Shown here: piece by piece, positions 15,086 through 23,712 of the stretch | Layout: every line of letters begins with the position of its first letter | Numbering within the stretch: position 1 is the first letter of the stretch | Origin: Achromobacter animicus | GTDB lineage: Bacteria; Pseudomonadota; Gammaproteobacteria; Burkholderiales; Burkholderiaceae_B | Reading direction: 5' to 3' | DNA length: 63,498 nt | Assembly: GCF_902859585.1 (NCBI RefSeq) | Contig: NZ_CADIJM010000021.1 | Span: forward strand, 1-63,498 | Notes under the pieces: generated by a model | What the model was told of the DNA's origin: nothing | Databases searched by the model: none | What the model saw: the letters and a program-made list of their open reading frames with translations, nothing else | Position numbers and translations under genes: made by a program

Positions 15086-16168
15086 ATGGCCAAACCAAAG
15101 CTCGAAGTCCGATCAGGACAATATGCCGGCAAGCTCCCGCGCGACACGTTCCGCTTGCGGTTCATGCGCCGCTTCTACGATCCGGCCTTCAAGGTGGAAG
15201 CCGACGCGTTGGACCGGCTTGAAGCCATCGCTTGGGATGCCTACGAGAACGGACGCAAGGCGCCTGTCACTGTCAAGGCAGGAGCGGACTATGCAGATCC
15301 CGATTACGACATGTCGGTGGAGTGGAAGGAAGCGCACGATCGCCTCGCTCGCGCGGCACTGGTGCAGCGCGATCCCCAGACACGCTCCCGCGTCCTGGTG
15401 GTCAACGGCGCGGCGCGCAATGACGGGACCTGTCCTGGCGAGGTCTCAAAGACCTGGCGGCTGTCGGAAATCGTGCGCGACGAACTGGAGTCGGCCAGTG
15501 TGCAGGCGGACATGCTGGATCTGAGCCGCCTCACGTCGGAATACCAGTACCTCATCCACCCCTGCAAAGGCTGCGTGTCCACCGCGATGCCGCTCTGCCA
15601 TTGGCCCTGTAGCTGTTATCCCAACCATTCGCTCGCGCAGGACAACGATGCGATGAACGACATCTACGAGCAGTGGATGGCGGCGCATGGCGTGATCCTG
15701 CTCGCGCCGACCTATTGGTATCAGTCGCCCAGCGTCCTGAAGCTGATGATCGACCGGCTGGTCTGTGCGGATGGCGGCAACCCCGATCCGACGACGACGT
15801 CAGGCAAAGACGCGAGGAAGGCCAAGCAGATCGAAATGGACGGATGGCCGTTTCCGAAGCATTTGGCTGGCCGCGCCTACGGCGTGGTGGTGCACGGCGA
15901 CGTGGCGGGCATTGAGGGGCAGCGGCGCGCGCTCTGCGACTGGCTCGAATGGATGGGGTTGGTGGATGCCGGGGCGTCGTCGAAGCTGGATCGCTACATT
16001 GGCTACTACAAGCCGTATGCCACGAGTCATGCCGAGCTGGACGAGGACTCGGCGTTGCAGGAAGAGGTGCGCAATGTGGCGAAGGCGATGGTGCTGTGCC
16101 TGCCGCGCCTGCGGGCCGGAGAGTGGCCCGCCGTGGATCAGGGGTTGCCATCGCCGCGGCCGAAGTAG
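15086..16168 (+). CDS. NADPH-dependent FMN reductase-like flavodoxin-fold protein
   Basis: 360 residues. Residues 1-105 form an extension of unknown fold; the rest is a flavodoxin-like NAD(P)H:FMN reductase domain with RVLVVNGAARNDGTCPGEVS (phosphate-binding loop), a Cys-rich stretch HPCKGCVSTAMPLCHWPCSC and GVILLAPTYWYQSPSVLKLM (isoalloxazine-binding APTYW). The four or five clustered Cys (about 155-175) suggest a metal or redox role, as in iron-sulfur-flavin-type NADPH-dependent reductases. No operon partner is evident. It probably reduces flavin, quinone or an electrophile. Confidence 0.8.
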   Translation: MAKPKLEVRSGQYAGKLPRDTFRLRFMRRFYDPAFKVEADALDRLEAIAWDAYENGRKAPVTVKAGADYADPDYDMSVEWKEAHDRLARAALVQRDPQTRSRVLVVNGAARNDGTCPGEVSKTWRLSEIVRDELESASVQADMLDLSRLTSEYQYLIHPCKGCVSTAMPLCHWPCSCYPNHSLAQDNDAMNDIYEQWMAAHGVILLAPTYWYQSPSVLKLMIDRLVCADGGNPDPTTTSGKDARKAKQIEMDGWPFPKHLAGRAYGVVVHGDVAGIEGQRRALCDWLEWMGLVDAGASSKLDRYIGYYKPYATSHAELDEDSALQEEVRNVAKAMVLCLPRLRAGEWPAVDQGLPSPRPK

Positions 16169-16232
16169 GCGCCGCGGGCGATATGCGGTCGACACCTAAA
16201 CCAAAATCGGGCAGTCAACGCCGACGAGACGT

Positions 16233-17141
16233 TCAATTCCCCGTCGGCAGCAACTGCATCCCCGTGCGGCGCGCGAACTCTTCATAACTGATCGGCGCGC
16301 CCGCCTTGGTGCTCGCGCTGTTCCCCTGCCAATGCACCCACGAGCGCCCCGTGGACGCATCAAACACAACCTTGAACAGATGGCTTGGCACCGCCACGCC
16401 GGAGCCAATCTCCTTGGGCTTGTCGCCGTAGTACGGCCCGGTGAACACATACACGTCGCCCGATGCCCGCATTACGTATTTGCGCGTGTCCTGTTCAATC
16501 TGGCTCCACGGCCCACCATTGTGGCGCTGGTCCTGCGGCACCATGTTCGCCAGCGAAAAGCTTTGCGCCATGGCCTCGTGCGTGGACATGTCACCCGCCG
16601 GCGCCATGTGACCGCGCGAGTAGCCCGACCCCTTGTAGTCCGTCAGTTCAGCGCGTTCGGCGCGCGGCACGCGTGCCTCGGCATAGAACTTGTCGGACCG
16701 TTCCATGCCCTGTGCCTGCGTCAGGATCTTGCGGTTCAGACGCTCGGCCACGAACACCGGCGTCTTGGTCTGTCCGTTGTGCAGGATGGCGAAGTTTGAA
16801 AAGCACAGCTCGCGCAGCGCCTGGCTGGCGGGCACGACGGGCGGGCGCTGCTGCGGGAAGAATTGCGGGCAGTCGGCAAAGCGCGTGTGCGCCATGCCGC
16901 CGGCGGGCACCGCGGCGGGGGCGAACTTTTCCTGGGTCGGCCAACCGACGCGCGCAAGGATGTCGTCGATGGAGAAGTGGGCGCGCCATTGCGGGTTCAG
17001 CGCGTACGTGGCCGCGCCGAAAGCGGCCAGCGACGTGAGCGTGAACGTTCGCAGGAATCGGTAGATGCGGCCGGGGCTGGCGGCCCGGCTTTTGCTGGCC
17101 GGTGCTCTCTTTCTGGGTGCTGATTTCTTCGCGCGGGTCAT
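16233..17141 (-). CDS. membrane-anchored DNA/RNA non-specific endonuclease
   Basis: 302 residues. A basic N terminus and one membrane segment (about 31-48, TFTLTSLAAFGAATYAL) anchor a NUC1-type nuclease domain (about 100-300). The active-site motif reads YSRGHMAPAGD, with the catalytic His in RGH and Ser where the classical motif has Asp (DRGH); the Mg-binding Asn is in SLANMVPQDQRHN. It should hydrolyse single- or double-stranded DNA and RNA in the periplasm. It stands alone, with no visible immunity gene, consistent with a periplasmic nucleic-acid scavenger or barrier nuclease. Confidence 0.88.
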   Translation of the reverse strand: MTRAKKSAPRKRAPASKSRAASPGRIYRFLRTFTLTSLAAFGAATYALNPQWRAHFSIDDILARVGWPTQEKFAPAAVPAGGMAHTRFADCPQFFPQQRPPVVPASQALRELCFSNFAILHNGQTKTPVFVAERLNRKILTQAQGMERSDKFYAEARVPRAERAELTDYKGSGYSRGHMAPAGDMSTHEAMAQSFSLANMVPQDQRHNGGPWSQIEQDTRKYVMRASGDVYVFTGPYYGDKPKEIGSGVAVPSHLFKVVFDASTGRSWVHWQGNSASTKAGAPISYEEFARRTGMQLLPTGN

Positions 17142-17345
17142 GCTGCCTGTTTGTTGCGGGCCGGCGCCATTTCGCGCTCGGCAACTGGCGGCATTGTAGA
17201 TGACCGCAACGTGACAGACGTTAACCGGCCATTGCGGCGCACGCCCACGCTGCGCGCGGCAGCGGGCAGAGTATTCTTATGCTCGTTCGGAATTCACAAA
17301 CACAACGGCCGCGTTTGCCGGCTGACACAGGACTGGGGAAGTTCA

Positions 17346-17675
17346 ATGAGATCGTCCGTGCTTTTCGTGGCCGCCATCGTGGCGGGCTGCGCTGCTCCCG
17401 CGCCGGGAGACATGATCACGCAAGATAAGGTGCAAGCCATCCAGATCAACGTCACGACGTTCGATGAGATGGTCCGCGACTTTGGTCCCCCTCGCACGCA
17501 GCAGGTCAACCCGCAAGGCCTGCGCACCGCGTCATGGTTCTACTTCAACAACAGCGAGTACGGCGCCATGCAGGACCAGCGCACGCTGACGGTGACCTAC
17601 AACAAGGACGGCACGGTCAAGGACTACATGAACGCGTCCGCGGGCGAAAGGGACGGCGCGCAAAAGAAGCGATAG
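17346..17675 (+). CDS. small lipoprotein, SmpA/OmlA-like
   Basis: 109 residues starting MRSSVLFVAAIVAGCAAPAP with a lipobox (VAGC, Cys15). The mature domain (TTFDEMVRDFGPPRTQQVNP ... RTASWFYFN ... RTLTVTYNKDGTVKDY) has the pattern of small BLIP/SmpA-like lipoproteins in which a gating DFGxP precedes a beta hairpin. Probably outer-membrane attached, role unknown. The start is at the ATG before the lipoprotein signal; the much longer open frame upstream is non-coding in character. Confidence 0.75.
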   Translation: MRSSVLFVAAIVAGCAAPAPGDMITQDKVQAIQINVTTFDEMVRDFGPPRTQQVNPQGLRTASWFYFNNSEYGAMQDQRTLTVTYNKDGTVKDYMNASAGERDGAQKKR

Positions 17676-17762
17676 GGCGCTCGTCGCAAAGACGCGTGGC
17701 TTAGGCCGCCGAACCCTGTCGGCGCGCCATCACGGACGGCGACACGTTTCAAGAACGAGGGG

Positions 17763-18104
17763 TCACTGCGTCGGCGCCGCCTTCAACGCATTGGCCCGAA
17801 TCTGCTCCGATCGCTGGCGCTGCTCGTTGCGGATCGGAATGCAGTCCACCACCAGCACCTCTTCGCCGGTCCGCAGGTCGATGACCTTGGCGGCGCGGTA
17901 CAGGTTGCTGGGCGGGCCGCGATCCAGGCAGGCACGCTTGGCGCCCGAGCTTGCCCGGAACAGCTCGGGCACGCCTTCGTACTGCGGGTTGGGCACGCTC
18001 CATTTGCCGCTCATGTCCTGGGTCCGCACCACATACTGGCCAAAGGCCGGGCCGCTGCACAGCAGGATGGCCAATGCGCCGGCGGCGCCAGCTGCGATTC
18101 TCAT
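17763..18104 (-). CDS. secreted hypothetical protein
   Basis: 113 residues with a signal peptide (MRIAAGAAGALAILLCSGPA, cleavage near FGQ). The mature part includes two Cys (RACLDRG and VVDCIPI) likely forming a disulfide and a Gln/Arg-rich helix at the end. Length and pattern resemble small periplasmic proteins conserved in Alcaligenaceae; no characterised relative comes to mind. Monocistronic. Confidence 0.65.
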   Translation of the reverse strand: MRIAAGAAGALAILLCSGPAFGQYVVRTQDMSGKWSVPNPQYEGVPELFRASSGAKRACLDRGPPSNLYRAAKVIDLRTGEEVLVVDCIPIRNEQRQRSEQIRANALKAAPTQ

Positions 18105-18185
18105 GGCGGACGATCCTTCAAGGACGACGGGTAGGGCAGCGTAGCAGCGCGCCGCCGCCTTCGCCGTCCGTCAGAAGGATGAGGA

Positions 18186-18788
18186 TTACCTCACCAGCTG
18201 TATGCCGATCACGATCATCAGGATGCCGACGCAGGCATCCAGCACACGCCACGCGGTGGCATTGGCGAAGACGGGTCGCAGGAGCCGCGCGCCATATCCC
18301 AACGCAAAGAAAAAGCAGAACGACGCGCAGATCGCGCCGGCAGCAAAGGCCAGCTTGCGCCCTTCGTACTGGCTGGAGATGGAGCCCAGCAGGACGACGG
18401 TGTCCAGGTAGACATGCGGGTTTAGCCAGGTGAGCGCCAGACACGTGGCCAGCGCCGCTAACGGGCTATTTGCCTGACGGGACGAGGGTGATAGATGGTC
18501 GTGCTGCTTGCGAAACGCCGAGTGCAGGCTGCGCGCCGCGTAGACAAAGAGAAACAAGGCGCCGCCGTAGCGCATGGCGGGCTCCAGCCACGGCAGCAGG
18601 CCGACCGCCATGCCAAAGCCCGCCACGCCCGCCGCGATCAGGATGGCGTCGGACAGCGCGCAAGTCAGGCAGATCAGGAAGACATGCTCCTTGCGCAAGC
18701 CTTGCCGCAGCACAAAGGCGTTTTGTGCGCCGATGGCGACGATGAGGCTGAGGCCGAGGAGAAATCCAGGGATGAAGGCGGTGGACAT
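18186..18788 (-). CDS. LysE/ArgO family amino acid exporter
   Basis: 200 residues with about six membrane helices; the N-terminal pattern FLLGLSLIVAIGAQNAFVLR (IGAQNxFVLRQG) is the hallmark of the LysE/ArgO family, which exports basic amino acids across the inner membrane. CLALTWLNPHVYLDTVVLLG carries the second family motif (NPHxYLDT). The LysR gene upstream on the same strand may control it, as ArgP/LysG do for relatives, although it is also divergent from another operon. The 162-base upstream gap holds an inverted repeat (18871-18887). Confidence 0.9.
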   Translation of the reverse strand: MSTAFIPGFLLGLSLIVAIGAQNAFVLRQGLRKEHVFLICLTCALSDAILIAAGVAGFGMAVGLLPWLEPAMRYGGALFLFVYAARSLHSAFRKQHDHLSPSSRQANSPLAALATCLALTWLNPHVYLDTVVLLGSISSQYEGRKLAFAAGAICASFCFFFALGYGARLLRPVFANATAWRVLDACVGILMIVIGIQLVR

Positions 18789-18870
18789 ACTGCAAGGTCT
18801 GGCAGGTCATTAGGGGGCGCTCAGACTAGCGCTGGCTGGGAAATTAGAAAAACTAAATATCCTAATCTTT

Positions 18871-18887
18871 GATTAGCATGGCTAATC
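18871..18887 (-). promoter_or_regulatory. inverted repeat upstream of LysE gene
   Basis: GATTAGC-ATG-GCTAATC is a perfect 7-bp inverted repeat 83 bases upstream of the exporter start, in an AT-rich patch (18840-18890) that also contains TTAG-AAAAA-CTAA. This is a plausible regulator site; the binding protein is unknown. Confidence 0.45.
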
Positions 18888-18950
18888 ATCCCTGACTTGC
18901 CTGCTCCCGGTCGATGCGCACGCCGAAGCCCCGTCCAAGCCCACGCCAGT

Positions 18951-19862
18951 TCACGACTCGCTGCTCGCGCCCGCCGCCACCAGATGATCCAGCAACAATG
19001 CCGCCGCCGCAGGCAGCGCCGCTTCGCTACGCATGCAGATCGCAAAGCGCCGCCGGCTCCAGGCGTCTTTCAGCGGCAGCACCCGCAGCCCGTGCGCCAT
19101 CGCATAGGGCGTGGCGACTTCGATGGGCGCCACGCTGATGGCCAGTCCCGCCAGCACGACGCGAAAGGCCGAGTCGAAGTTGCTGACCGTGACGCGGTGC
19201 CGCAGCGCCTTGCCGCTGTCGTTGGCTGCCGTCTGCAACATGCGCAGGACGGCGCCGGCGGCCGGCATGCTGACATGCTCATACTCCAGCGCGTCTTCAA
19301 AGAAAACGGCTTCGCGGTCAGCGAGCGGATGGCCCGGCGCGGTGACGATGGCCAGGCGGTCGCCCCGGTAGGGACGCCGTTCCAGCCCATGAAAATCGGC
19401 CGCATCCCAGCAGATGCCCAGGCTGGCGATGCCCTCGCGGACGCCGCGCACGACCTCCTGGCTGACGCGTTCTTCCATGTCGACCCGGATGTTGCGGTGG
19501 GGGGCGGCTTGAAGAAAGGCCGCGATGTCCTCTGCCAGGGATTCGGCCAGGACCGACGCGGTGGCCAGGATGCGCACTTGCCCCTTCACGCCGCTGGCGT
19601 AGGCGGACATGTCGCGTTCGATGCGTTCGGAACTGGCGAGGATGGCGCGCGCGTGCTCCAGCAGCGTTTCGCCGGCTTCGGTGGGCTCGACGCCCCGGCG
19701 CTTGCGCGTCAGCAGTTTGGCGCCCACGGTGTCCTCAAGCTGCGCGAGCCGCTTGCTGATGGCCGACCCCACGATGTTGGCGCGCTGGCCGGCGCGGGCA
19801 ATGTTGCCGGTCTCGCAGACGGAGACGAAGAGCCGCAGGGTGGTGATGTCGAGGTCGCGCAT
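18951..19862 (-). CDS. LysR family transcriptional regulator
   Basis: 303 residues from ATG 19862 (an ATG at 19871 is three codons earlier). The HTH is at about 3-62 (DITTLRLFVSVCETGNIARA ... GSAISKRLAQLEDTVGAKLL), followed by the effector domain. It is divergent from the HMG-CoA-lyase-like operon at 19977 and shares with it a 114-base gap containing TTCCG-AAA-CGGAA, so it most likely regulates that operon. The frame stays open far upstream only because it is antisense to a GC-rich gene. Confidence 0.88.
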   Translation of the reverse strand: MRDLDITTLRLFVSVCETGNIARAGQRANIVGSAISKRLAQLEDTVGAKLLTRKRRGVEPTEAGETLLEHARAILASSERIERDMSAYASGVKGQVRILATASVLAESLAEDIAAFLQAAPHRNIRVDMEERVSQEVVRGVREGIASLGICWDAADFHGLERRPYRGDRLAIVTAPGHPLADREAVFFEDALEYEHVSMPAAGAVLRMLQTAANDSGKALRHRVTVSNFDSAFRVVLAGLAISVAPIEVATPYAMAHGLRVLPLKDAWSRRRFAICMRSEAALPAAAALLLDHLVAAGASSES

Positions 19863-19882
19863 GGCGGTCATCCTGTTTGATG

Positions 19883-19895
19883 TTCCGAAACGGAA
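19883..19895. promoter_or_regulatory. putative operator TTCCGAAACGGAA
   Basis: Perfect 5-bp inverted repeat with a 3-base spacer between the divergent LysR and HMG-CoA-lyase-like genes, followed by a half-site-like CGTTCC at 19903-19908. Candidate LysR-binding site. Confidence 0.5.
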
Positions 19896-19976
19896 TTTTA
19901 AGCGTTCCAAAATACCGCTTGTGGCTGGTTTGAGAATATCTACACTGGGCTTTGTCTTTTTAGAGGCCTTGTCGCC

Positions 19977-20933
19977 ATGCCCATCCAAGAACCCGCCTGT
20001 CGCCCATCGGCCGTCACGGTCCGTGAAGTGGGCCTGCGCGATGGCCTGCAGAGCCTTTCTGTCGTGATGCCCACGCAGATCAAACTCGACTGGATCGACG
20101 CGGCCTACGCGGCGGGCCAGCGCGAGATCGAAGTGGGCTCGTTCGTGCCCGCCCGCCTGCTGCCGCAGTTGGCGGATACGGCGGAACTGATCGCGCATGC
20201 CACGCAGCTTGCCGGCCTGATGGTGTCCGTGCTGGTTCCCAATCTGAAGGGCGCGGAATTGGCGCTGGCCAGCGGCGCCCACCTGATGCTGGTGCCGCTG
20301 TCGGCCAGCCACGCGCACAGCCTGGCGAACCTGCGCAAGACGCCGGACGAGGTGGTGGCGATGGTCGGCCAGATGCGCGCGGCGCGCGACGCGGCGGGTT
20401 CGTCCATGCTGATCGAGGGTGGCGTCGGAACGGCCTTTGGCTGCACGTTGCAGGGCGAAGTGCAGCAGGAGGAAGTGCTGCGGCTCATGCAGGCGCTGCT
20501 GGATGCCGGCGCCGACCGCGTCAGTCTGGCCGATACCGTGGGATATGCCGATCCGGCCTCGGTGGGACGCCTGTTTGAGGCGGCAAGGCGCATCGCGGGC
20601 GATCGCCTGTGCTGCGCGCACTTTCACGACACACGGGGGCTGGGGCTGGCGAACGTGCTGGCCGCGCTGGACACCGGGGTGGCCCGCTTTGACGCCTGCC
20701 TGGCCGGCATCGGCGGCTGCCCGCACGCGCCAGGCGCCAGCGGCAACGTCAGCACCGAGGACCTCGTGTTCATGCTGCAGAGCATGGGCATCGAGACCGG
20801 CGTCGATCTGCCCCGTCTGCTCGCCTTGCGCGAAGCCGCCGCCGGGTGGCTGCCCGATCAGCCCCTGCACGGCGCGCTGTGGCGCGCCGGCCTGCCCAAG
20901 ACCTATCCTGCACGCATCGGCCAGCCGGCCTGA
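19977..20933 (+). CDS. HMG-CoA lyase family protein
   Basis: 318 residues, a DRE-TIM metallolyase: VREVGLRDGLQSL at the barrel entrance (metal-binding Asp and catalytic Arg), CCAHFHDTRGLGLANVLAAL (the HxH metal ligands) and GIGGCPHAPGASGNVSTED, the Cys-containing signature loop of 3-hydroxy-3-methylglutaryl-CoA lyase. It cleaves a 3-hydroxyacyl-CoA such as HMG-CoA to acetyl-CoA and a keto acid. It is followed by a CaiB/BaiF CoA-transferase (34 bases) and a Bug receptor, so the natural substrate could be any 3-hydroxy dicarboxyl-CoA (HMG-, citramalyl-type). Confidence 0.88.
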   Translation: MPIQEPACRPSAVTVREVGLRDGLQSLSVVMPTQIKLDWIDAAYAAGQREIEVGSFVPARLLPQLADTAELIAHATQLAGLMVSVLVPNLKGAELALASGAHLMLVPLSASHAHSLANLRKTPDEVVAMVGQMRAARDAAGSSMLIEGGVGTAFGCTLQGEVQQEEVLRLMQALLDAGADRVSLADTVGYADPASVGRLFEAARRIAGDRLCCAHFHDTRGLGLANVLAALDTGVARFDACLAGIGGCPHAPGASGNVSTEDLVFMLQSMGIETGVDLPRLLALREAAAGWLPDQPLHGALWRAGLPKTYPARIGQPA

Positions 20934-20967
20934 GCGCGCGCATCACGCATCGACATCGAGCCTTACC

Positions 20968-22182
20968 ATGCAAAACGCCGCCGTTCCCCCATCCTCCCGT
21001 CCGTTGCCGCTGGCCGGCCTGCGCGTCGTGGAGTTCACCCACATGGTCATGGGCCCCACCTGCGGAATGGTCCTGGCCGATCTGGGCGCCGAAGTCATCA
21101 AGGTCGAACCTGTGCGCGGTGACCGCACGCGTCATCTGCTGGGCGTCGGCGCGGGCTTTTTTCCGATGTTCAACCGCAACAAGAAGAGCATCGCGCTGGA
21201 CATACAAAGCCCGGCGGGCGCGGAAGTGGCGCGCAAGCTGGCCGCCAGCGCCGACGTGGTGGCGGAAAACTTCCGGCCCGGCACGATGGCGAAATTCGGC
21301 CTGGACTACGCCTCGCTGTCCAAAGCGAATCCGCGCCTCATCTACGTCAGCCACAAAGGCTTTTTGCCGGGCCCTTACGCCATGCGCACGGCCCTGGACG
21401 AGGTCGTGCAGATGATGGGCGGGCTGGCCTACATGACCGGGCGGCCGGGCGATCCGGTGCGCGCCGGCACCAGCGTGAACGACATCATGGGCGGCATGTT
21501 CGGCGCCATCGGAGCGATGGCGGCGCTGATCCAGCGCGGCATCACCGGGCGGGGGCAGGAAGTGCAGTCGGCGCTGTTCGAGAACAATGTGTTCCTCGTG
21601 GGCCAACACATGCTGCAGTACGCGATCACGGGCCAGCCGTCCGCGCCGATGCCGCAGCGCGTGTCCGCCTGGGCGCTCTACGACGTCTTCACGGTCAAAG
21701 ATGGCGAGCAGATATTCCTGGCGGCAGTGAGCGACGCGCAGTGGGTGACGTTCTGCGATGCCTTCGGATTCGACGACCTGAAGAACGATCCCGCAATGGC
21801 CACGAACAATGACCGGGTCCTGTTGCGGCCCACGCTGCTGGCGGATCTGCGCAAGCGGCTGGCACATTACCGCGCCGCCGAACTGGCGGCCGTATTCGAA
21901 CGCATCGGTCTGCCGTTCGCCCCCATCGTCAAGCCCGAGGAGCTGTACGACGATCCGCACCTGCGCGCCACCGGCGGGCTGGCCGAGATCCGTCTGCCCG
22001 ACGGCGAGCGTGCCGGGCAGACCGCCGGCGCCGCGCTGTTTCCGCTGATGATGGACGGGCAGCGGCTTGGCGTGAGGCGCGATCCGCCTGTGCTGGGAGC
22101 GGACACCAACGAACTCCTGCAAGCGCTGGGCTACGACGCCGGACAGATCGAAGCGTTGCGCGAGCAGGGCGCCGCGGCATGA
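20968..22182 (+). CDS. CaiB/BaiF family CoA-transferase
   Basis: 404 residues, a family III CoA-transferase. The N-terminal GLRVVEFTHMVMGPTCGMVL and DLGAEVIKVEPVRGDRTR are family motifs, and the catalytic Asp is in the region RTALDEVVQMMGGLAYMTGR (the D of DEVVQ, where relatives have D in DxxxQ). It forms a CoA thioester by exchange, usually from succinyl-CoA or acetyl-CoA. It lies between the lyase and the Bug receptor, so it probably activates the imported acid for the lyase. The frame is open well upstream, inside the previous gene; ATG 20968 fits family length. Confidence 0.9.
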   Translation: MQNAAVPPSSRPLPLAGLRVVEFTHMVMGPTCGMVLADLGAEVIKVEPVRGDRTRHLLGVGAGFFPMFNRNKKSIALDIQSPAGAEVARKLAASADVVAENFRPGTMAKFGLDYASLSKANPRLIYVSHKGFLPGPYAMRTALDEVVQMMGGLAYMTGRPGDPVRAGTSVNDIMGGMFGAIGAMAALIQRGITGRGQEVQSALFENNVFLVGQHMLQYAITGQPSAPMPQRVSAWALYDVFTVKDGEQIFLAAVSDAQWVTFCDAFGFDDLKNDPAMATNNDRVLLRPTLLADLRKRLAHYRAAELAAVFERIGLPFAPIVKPEELYDDPHLRATGGLAEIRLPDGERAGQTAGAALFPLMMDGQRLGVRRDPPVLGADTNELLQALGYDAGQIEALREQGAAA

Positions 22183-22298
22183 GGTAAGGGCGCGCGCAAG
22201 GCGGGCAGCATGCCGCGCCGCGCCAGAGCAATGATTGAAGCCCTTTGCAGTAAACGGCCGCGCAAGTCGGCCGATACAAAAACCATCAGGAGACAGAC

Positions 22299-23198
22299 AT
22301 GAGCAATCAACGTGCGGGCGGGCGCTGGAGCCGCCGCCAGGTTCTGGGTGCGCTGGGCGCCGCCATGCTGAGCGTGCCCGGCGTGACGTGGGCGCAGTCG
22401 GACCGGCCGGTGAAATTCATTTTGCCGGTGGGCGTGGGGTCCGGCGTGGACACGATCACGCGGGCGGCGGGGCCAGCGCTGTCCACCGCGCTGGGCCATA
22501 CCGTCGTGGTGGAAAACCAGCCGGGCGCGGGCGGCATCGTGGGCACGTCGGCGCTGGTGCGATCGGCGCCCGATGGGTACACGCTCAGCATGGTGTCGAA
22601 CAACCATGTCATCTTCCCGAGCGTCTACAAGAGCCTGCCGTTCGATCCGCTGACCGCGCTCTTGAAGAGCCAACCCGGCCGCTATAACTACGCGTCCTCG
22701 GGTAACGGCACGATCCTGCACCTGGCCGCGGAAATGTACGTGCAGCAAGCGGGCGTGAAAGCGCGGCACATTCCCTACAAGGGCGTGGGTCCGATGATGG
22801 CCGATCTGATCGGCGGTCAGGTCGACTTTGGCGTGCTGTCGCTGCCGTCCGTGCTGCCGCAGATCAAGAGCGGCGCGCTCAAGGCGCTGGGCGCCTGTGG
22901 CGCAGAGCGCATGGCGGCGCTGCCCGACCTGCCGACGCTGCGCGATCAGGGGATGGCGGACTACGAGATCGGCGGATGGTTTGCGGCGGTCGGGCCGGCA
23001 AAGCTGCCGCAAGCGGACGTGCGCCGCATCTACGACGCGCTGGGGCGCGCGTTCAACTCGCCGGAGGTGAAGCAGGCGATGGCGACCCAGAACAACCGTA
23101 TCGTCCTGATGCCGCCGGAACAGACGGTGGCGTACTTCCGTTCGGAAATGACGAAGTACGCCTCCGTCGTCAAGGGCGCGGGCCTGGAACTGATGTAG
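22299..23198 (+). CDS. Bug/TctC family receptor with internal deletion
   Basis: 299 residues. A Tat-like signal (RWSRRQVLGALGAAMLSVPG) precedes the receptor: VKFILPVGVGSGVDTITRAA, GGIVGTSALVRSAPDGYTLS, then YKSLPFDPLTALLKSQPGRY. In normal Bug proteins about 27-30 residues (a hydrophobic strand VxxxPxVLVVxPxxPxxSxxEL) lie between LPFDP and LLKSQPG; here they are missing in frame. Total length is accordingly shorter than the family's usual 320-330. The protein may be non-functional or reshaped. AGGAGA precedes the ATG. Third gene of the lyase/CoA-transferase operon. Confidence 0.85.
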   Translation: MSNQRAGGRWSRRQVLGALGAAMLSVPGVTWAQSDRPVKFILPVGVGSGVDTITRAAGPALSTALGHTVVVENQPGAGGIVGTSALVRSAPDGYTLSMVSNNHVIFPSVYKSLPFDPLTALLKSQPGRYNYASSGNGTILHLAAEMYVQQAGVKARHIPYKGVGPMMADLIGGQVDFGVLSLPSVLPQIKSGALKALGACGAERMAALPDLPTLRDQGMADYEIGGWFAAVGPAKLPQADVRRIYDALGRAFNSPEVKQAMATQNNRIVLMPPEQTVAYFRSEMTKYASVVKGAGLELM

Positions 23199-23216
23199 CC
23201 CGCGCCGAGCGGCAGG

Positions 23217-23459
23217 TCAGCTGCCGTTGCTTTTGCCGTGGCCGTTCTGGTCGGCCGCGCGGAGCAGGCCGTAGAGCTTGTCTTTCAGGTGCAGTTTTTC
23301 TTTTTTAAGCACCTCGATCGCGGCGCCCGAGGACGGCTTGATGCCGTCCTCCATGTTCTGGATTTCCTGGTCCAGATCGTTGTGCCGCTGGAACAGCGCC
23401 GAAAAGTGAGCGTTTTCGGACTTGAGTTGGGTTATGAGCTCGCGGTATTCAGGGAACAT
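23217..23459 (-). CDS. DUF465 (YdcH family) protein
   Basis: 80 residues, almost entirely helical: MFPEYRELITQLKSENAHFS, LFQRHNDLDQEIQNMEDG, then EVLKKEKLHLKDKLYGLLRA. The HNDLDxxI ... LKKEKLxLKDxL pattern is the DUF465/YdcH signature, a two-helix antiparallel hairpin of unknown function widespread in proteobacteria. Usual length is about 70-80, so it is complete. It is convergent with the Bug gene and divergent from the desaturase-like gene. Confidence 0.85.
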   Translation of the reverse strand: MFPEYRELITQLKSENAHFSALFQRHNDLDQEIQNMEDGIKPSSGAAIEVLKKEKLHLKDKLYGLLRAADQNGHGKSNGS

Positions 23460-23712
23460 AAAGGCCTCTTGAGGAACCGGTTGACGGGACCGACGATGCG
23501 CCTGTCACGACGCGATCATCAGCGTCAAAGGCCATGACACGCCAATGACCACGCCTTGTCAACCTTACGGGTCGAACCACGGCTGTGCGCCGTTGACCCC
23601 GCGCAAGGGTGTCAAGAAATGAGCCATTCTGTCGTGAGCGTTCACGTTTCTTTACAGAAGGGTCCGTCCCCGGCGATACACTCGCTTCCCCTTGGACTGT
23701 CCCAGATCCCCA

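Noticed and set aside
19863-20870. N-terminal extension of the LysR protein to 639 residues
   Set aside because: The extension is antisense to the HMG-CoA-lyase-like gene and has no family similarity; the HTH starts at 19862.
20419-20967. N-terminal extension of the CoA-transferase
   Set aside because: It is an out-of-frame reading of the lyase gene with Arg/Pro/Cys-rich sequence; the family start is ATG 20968.
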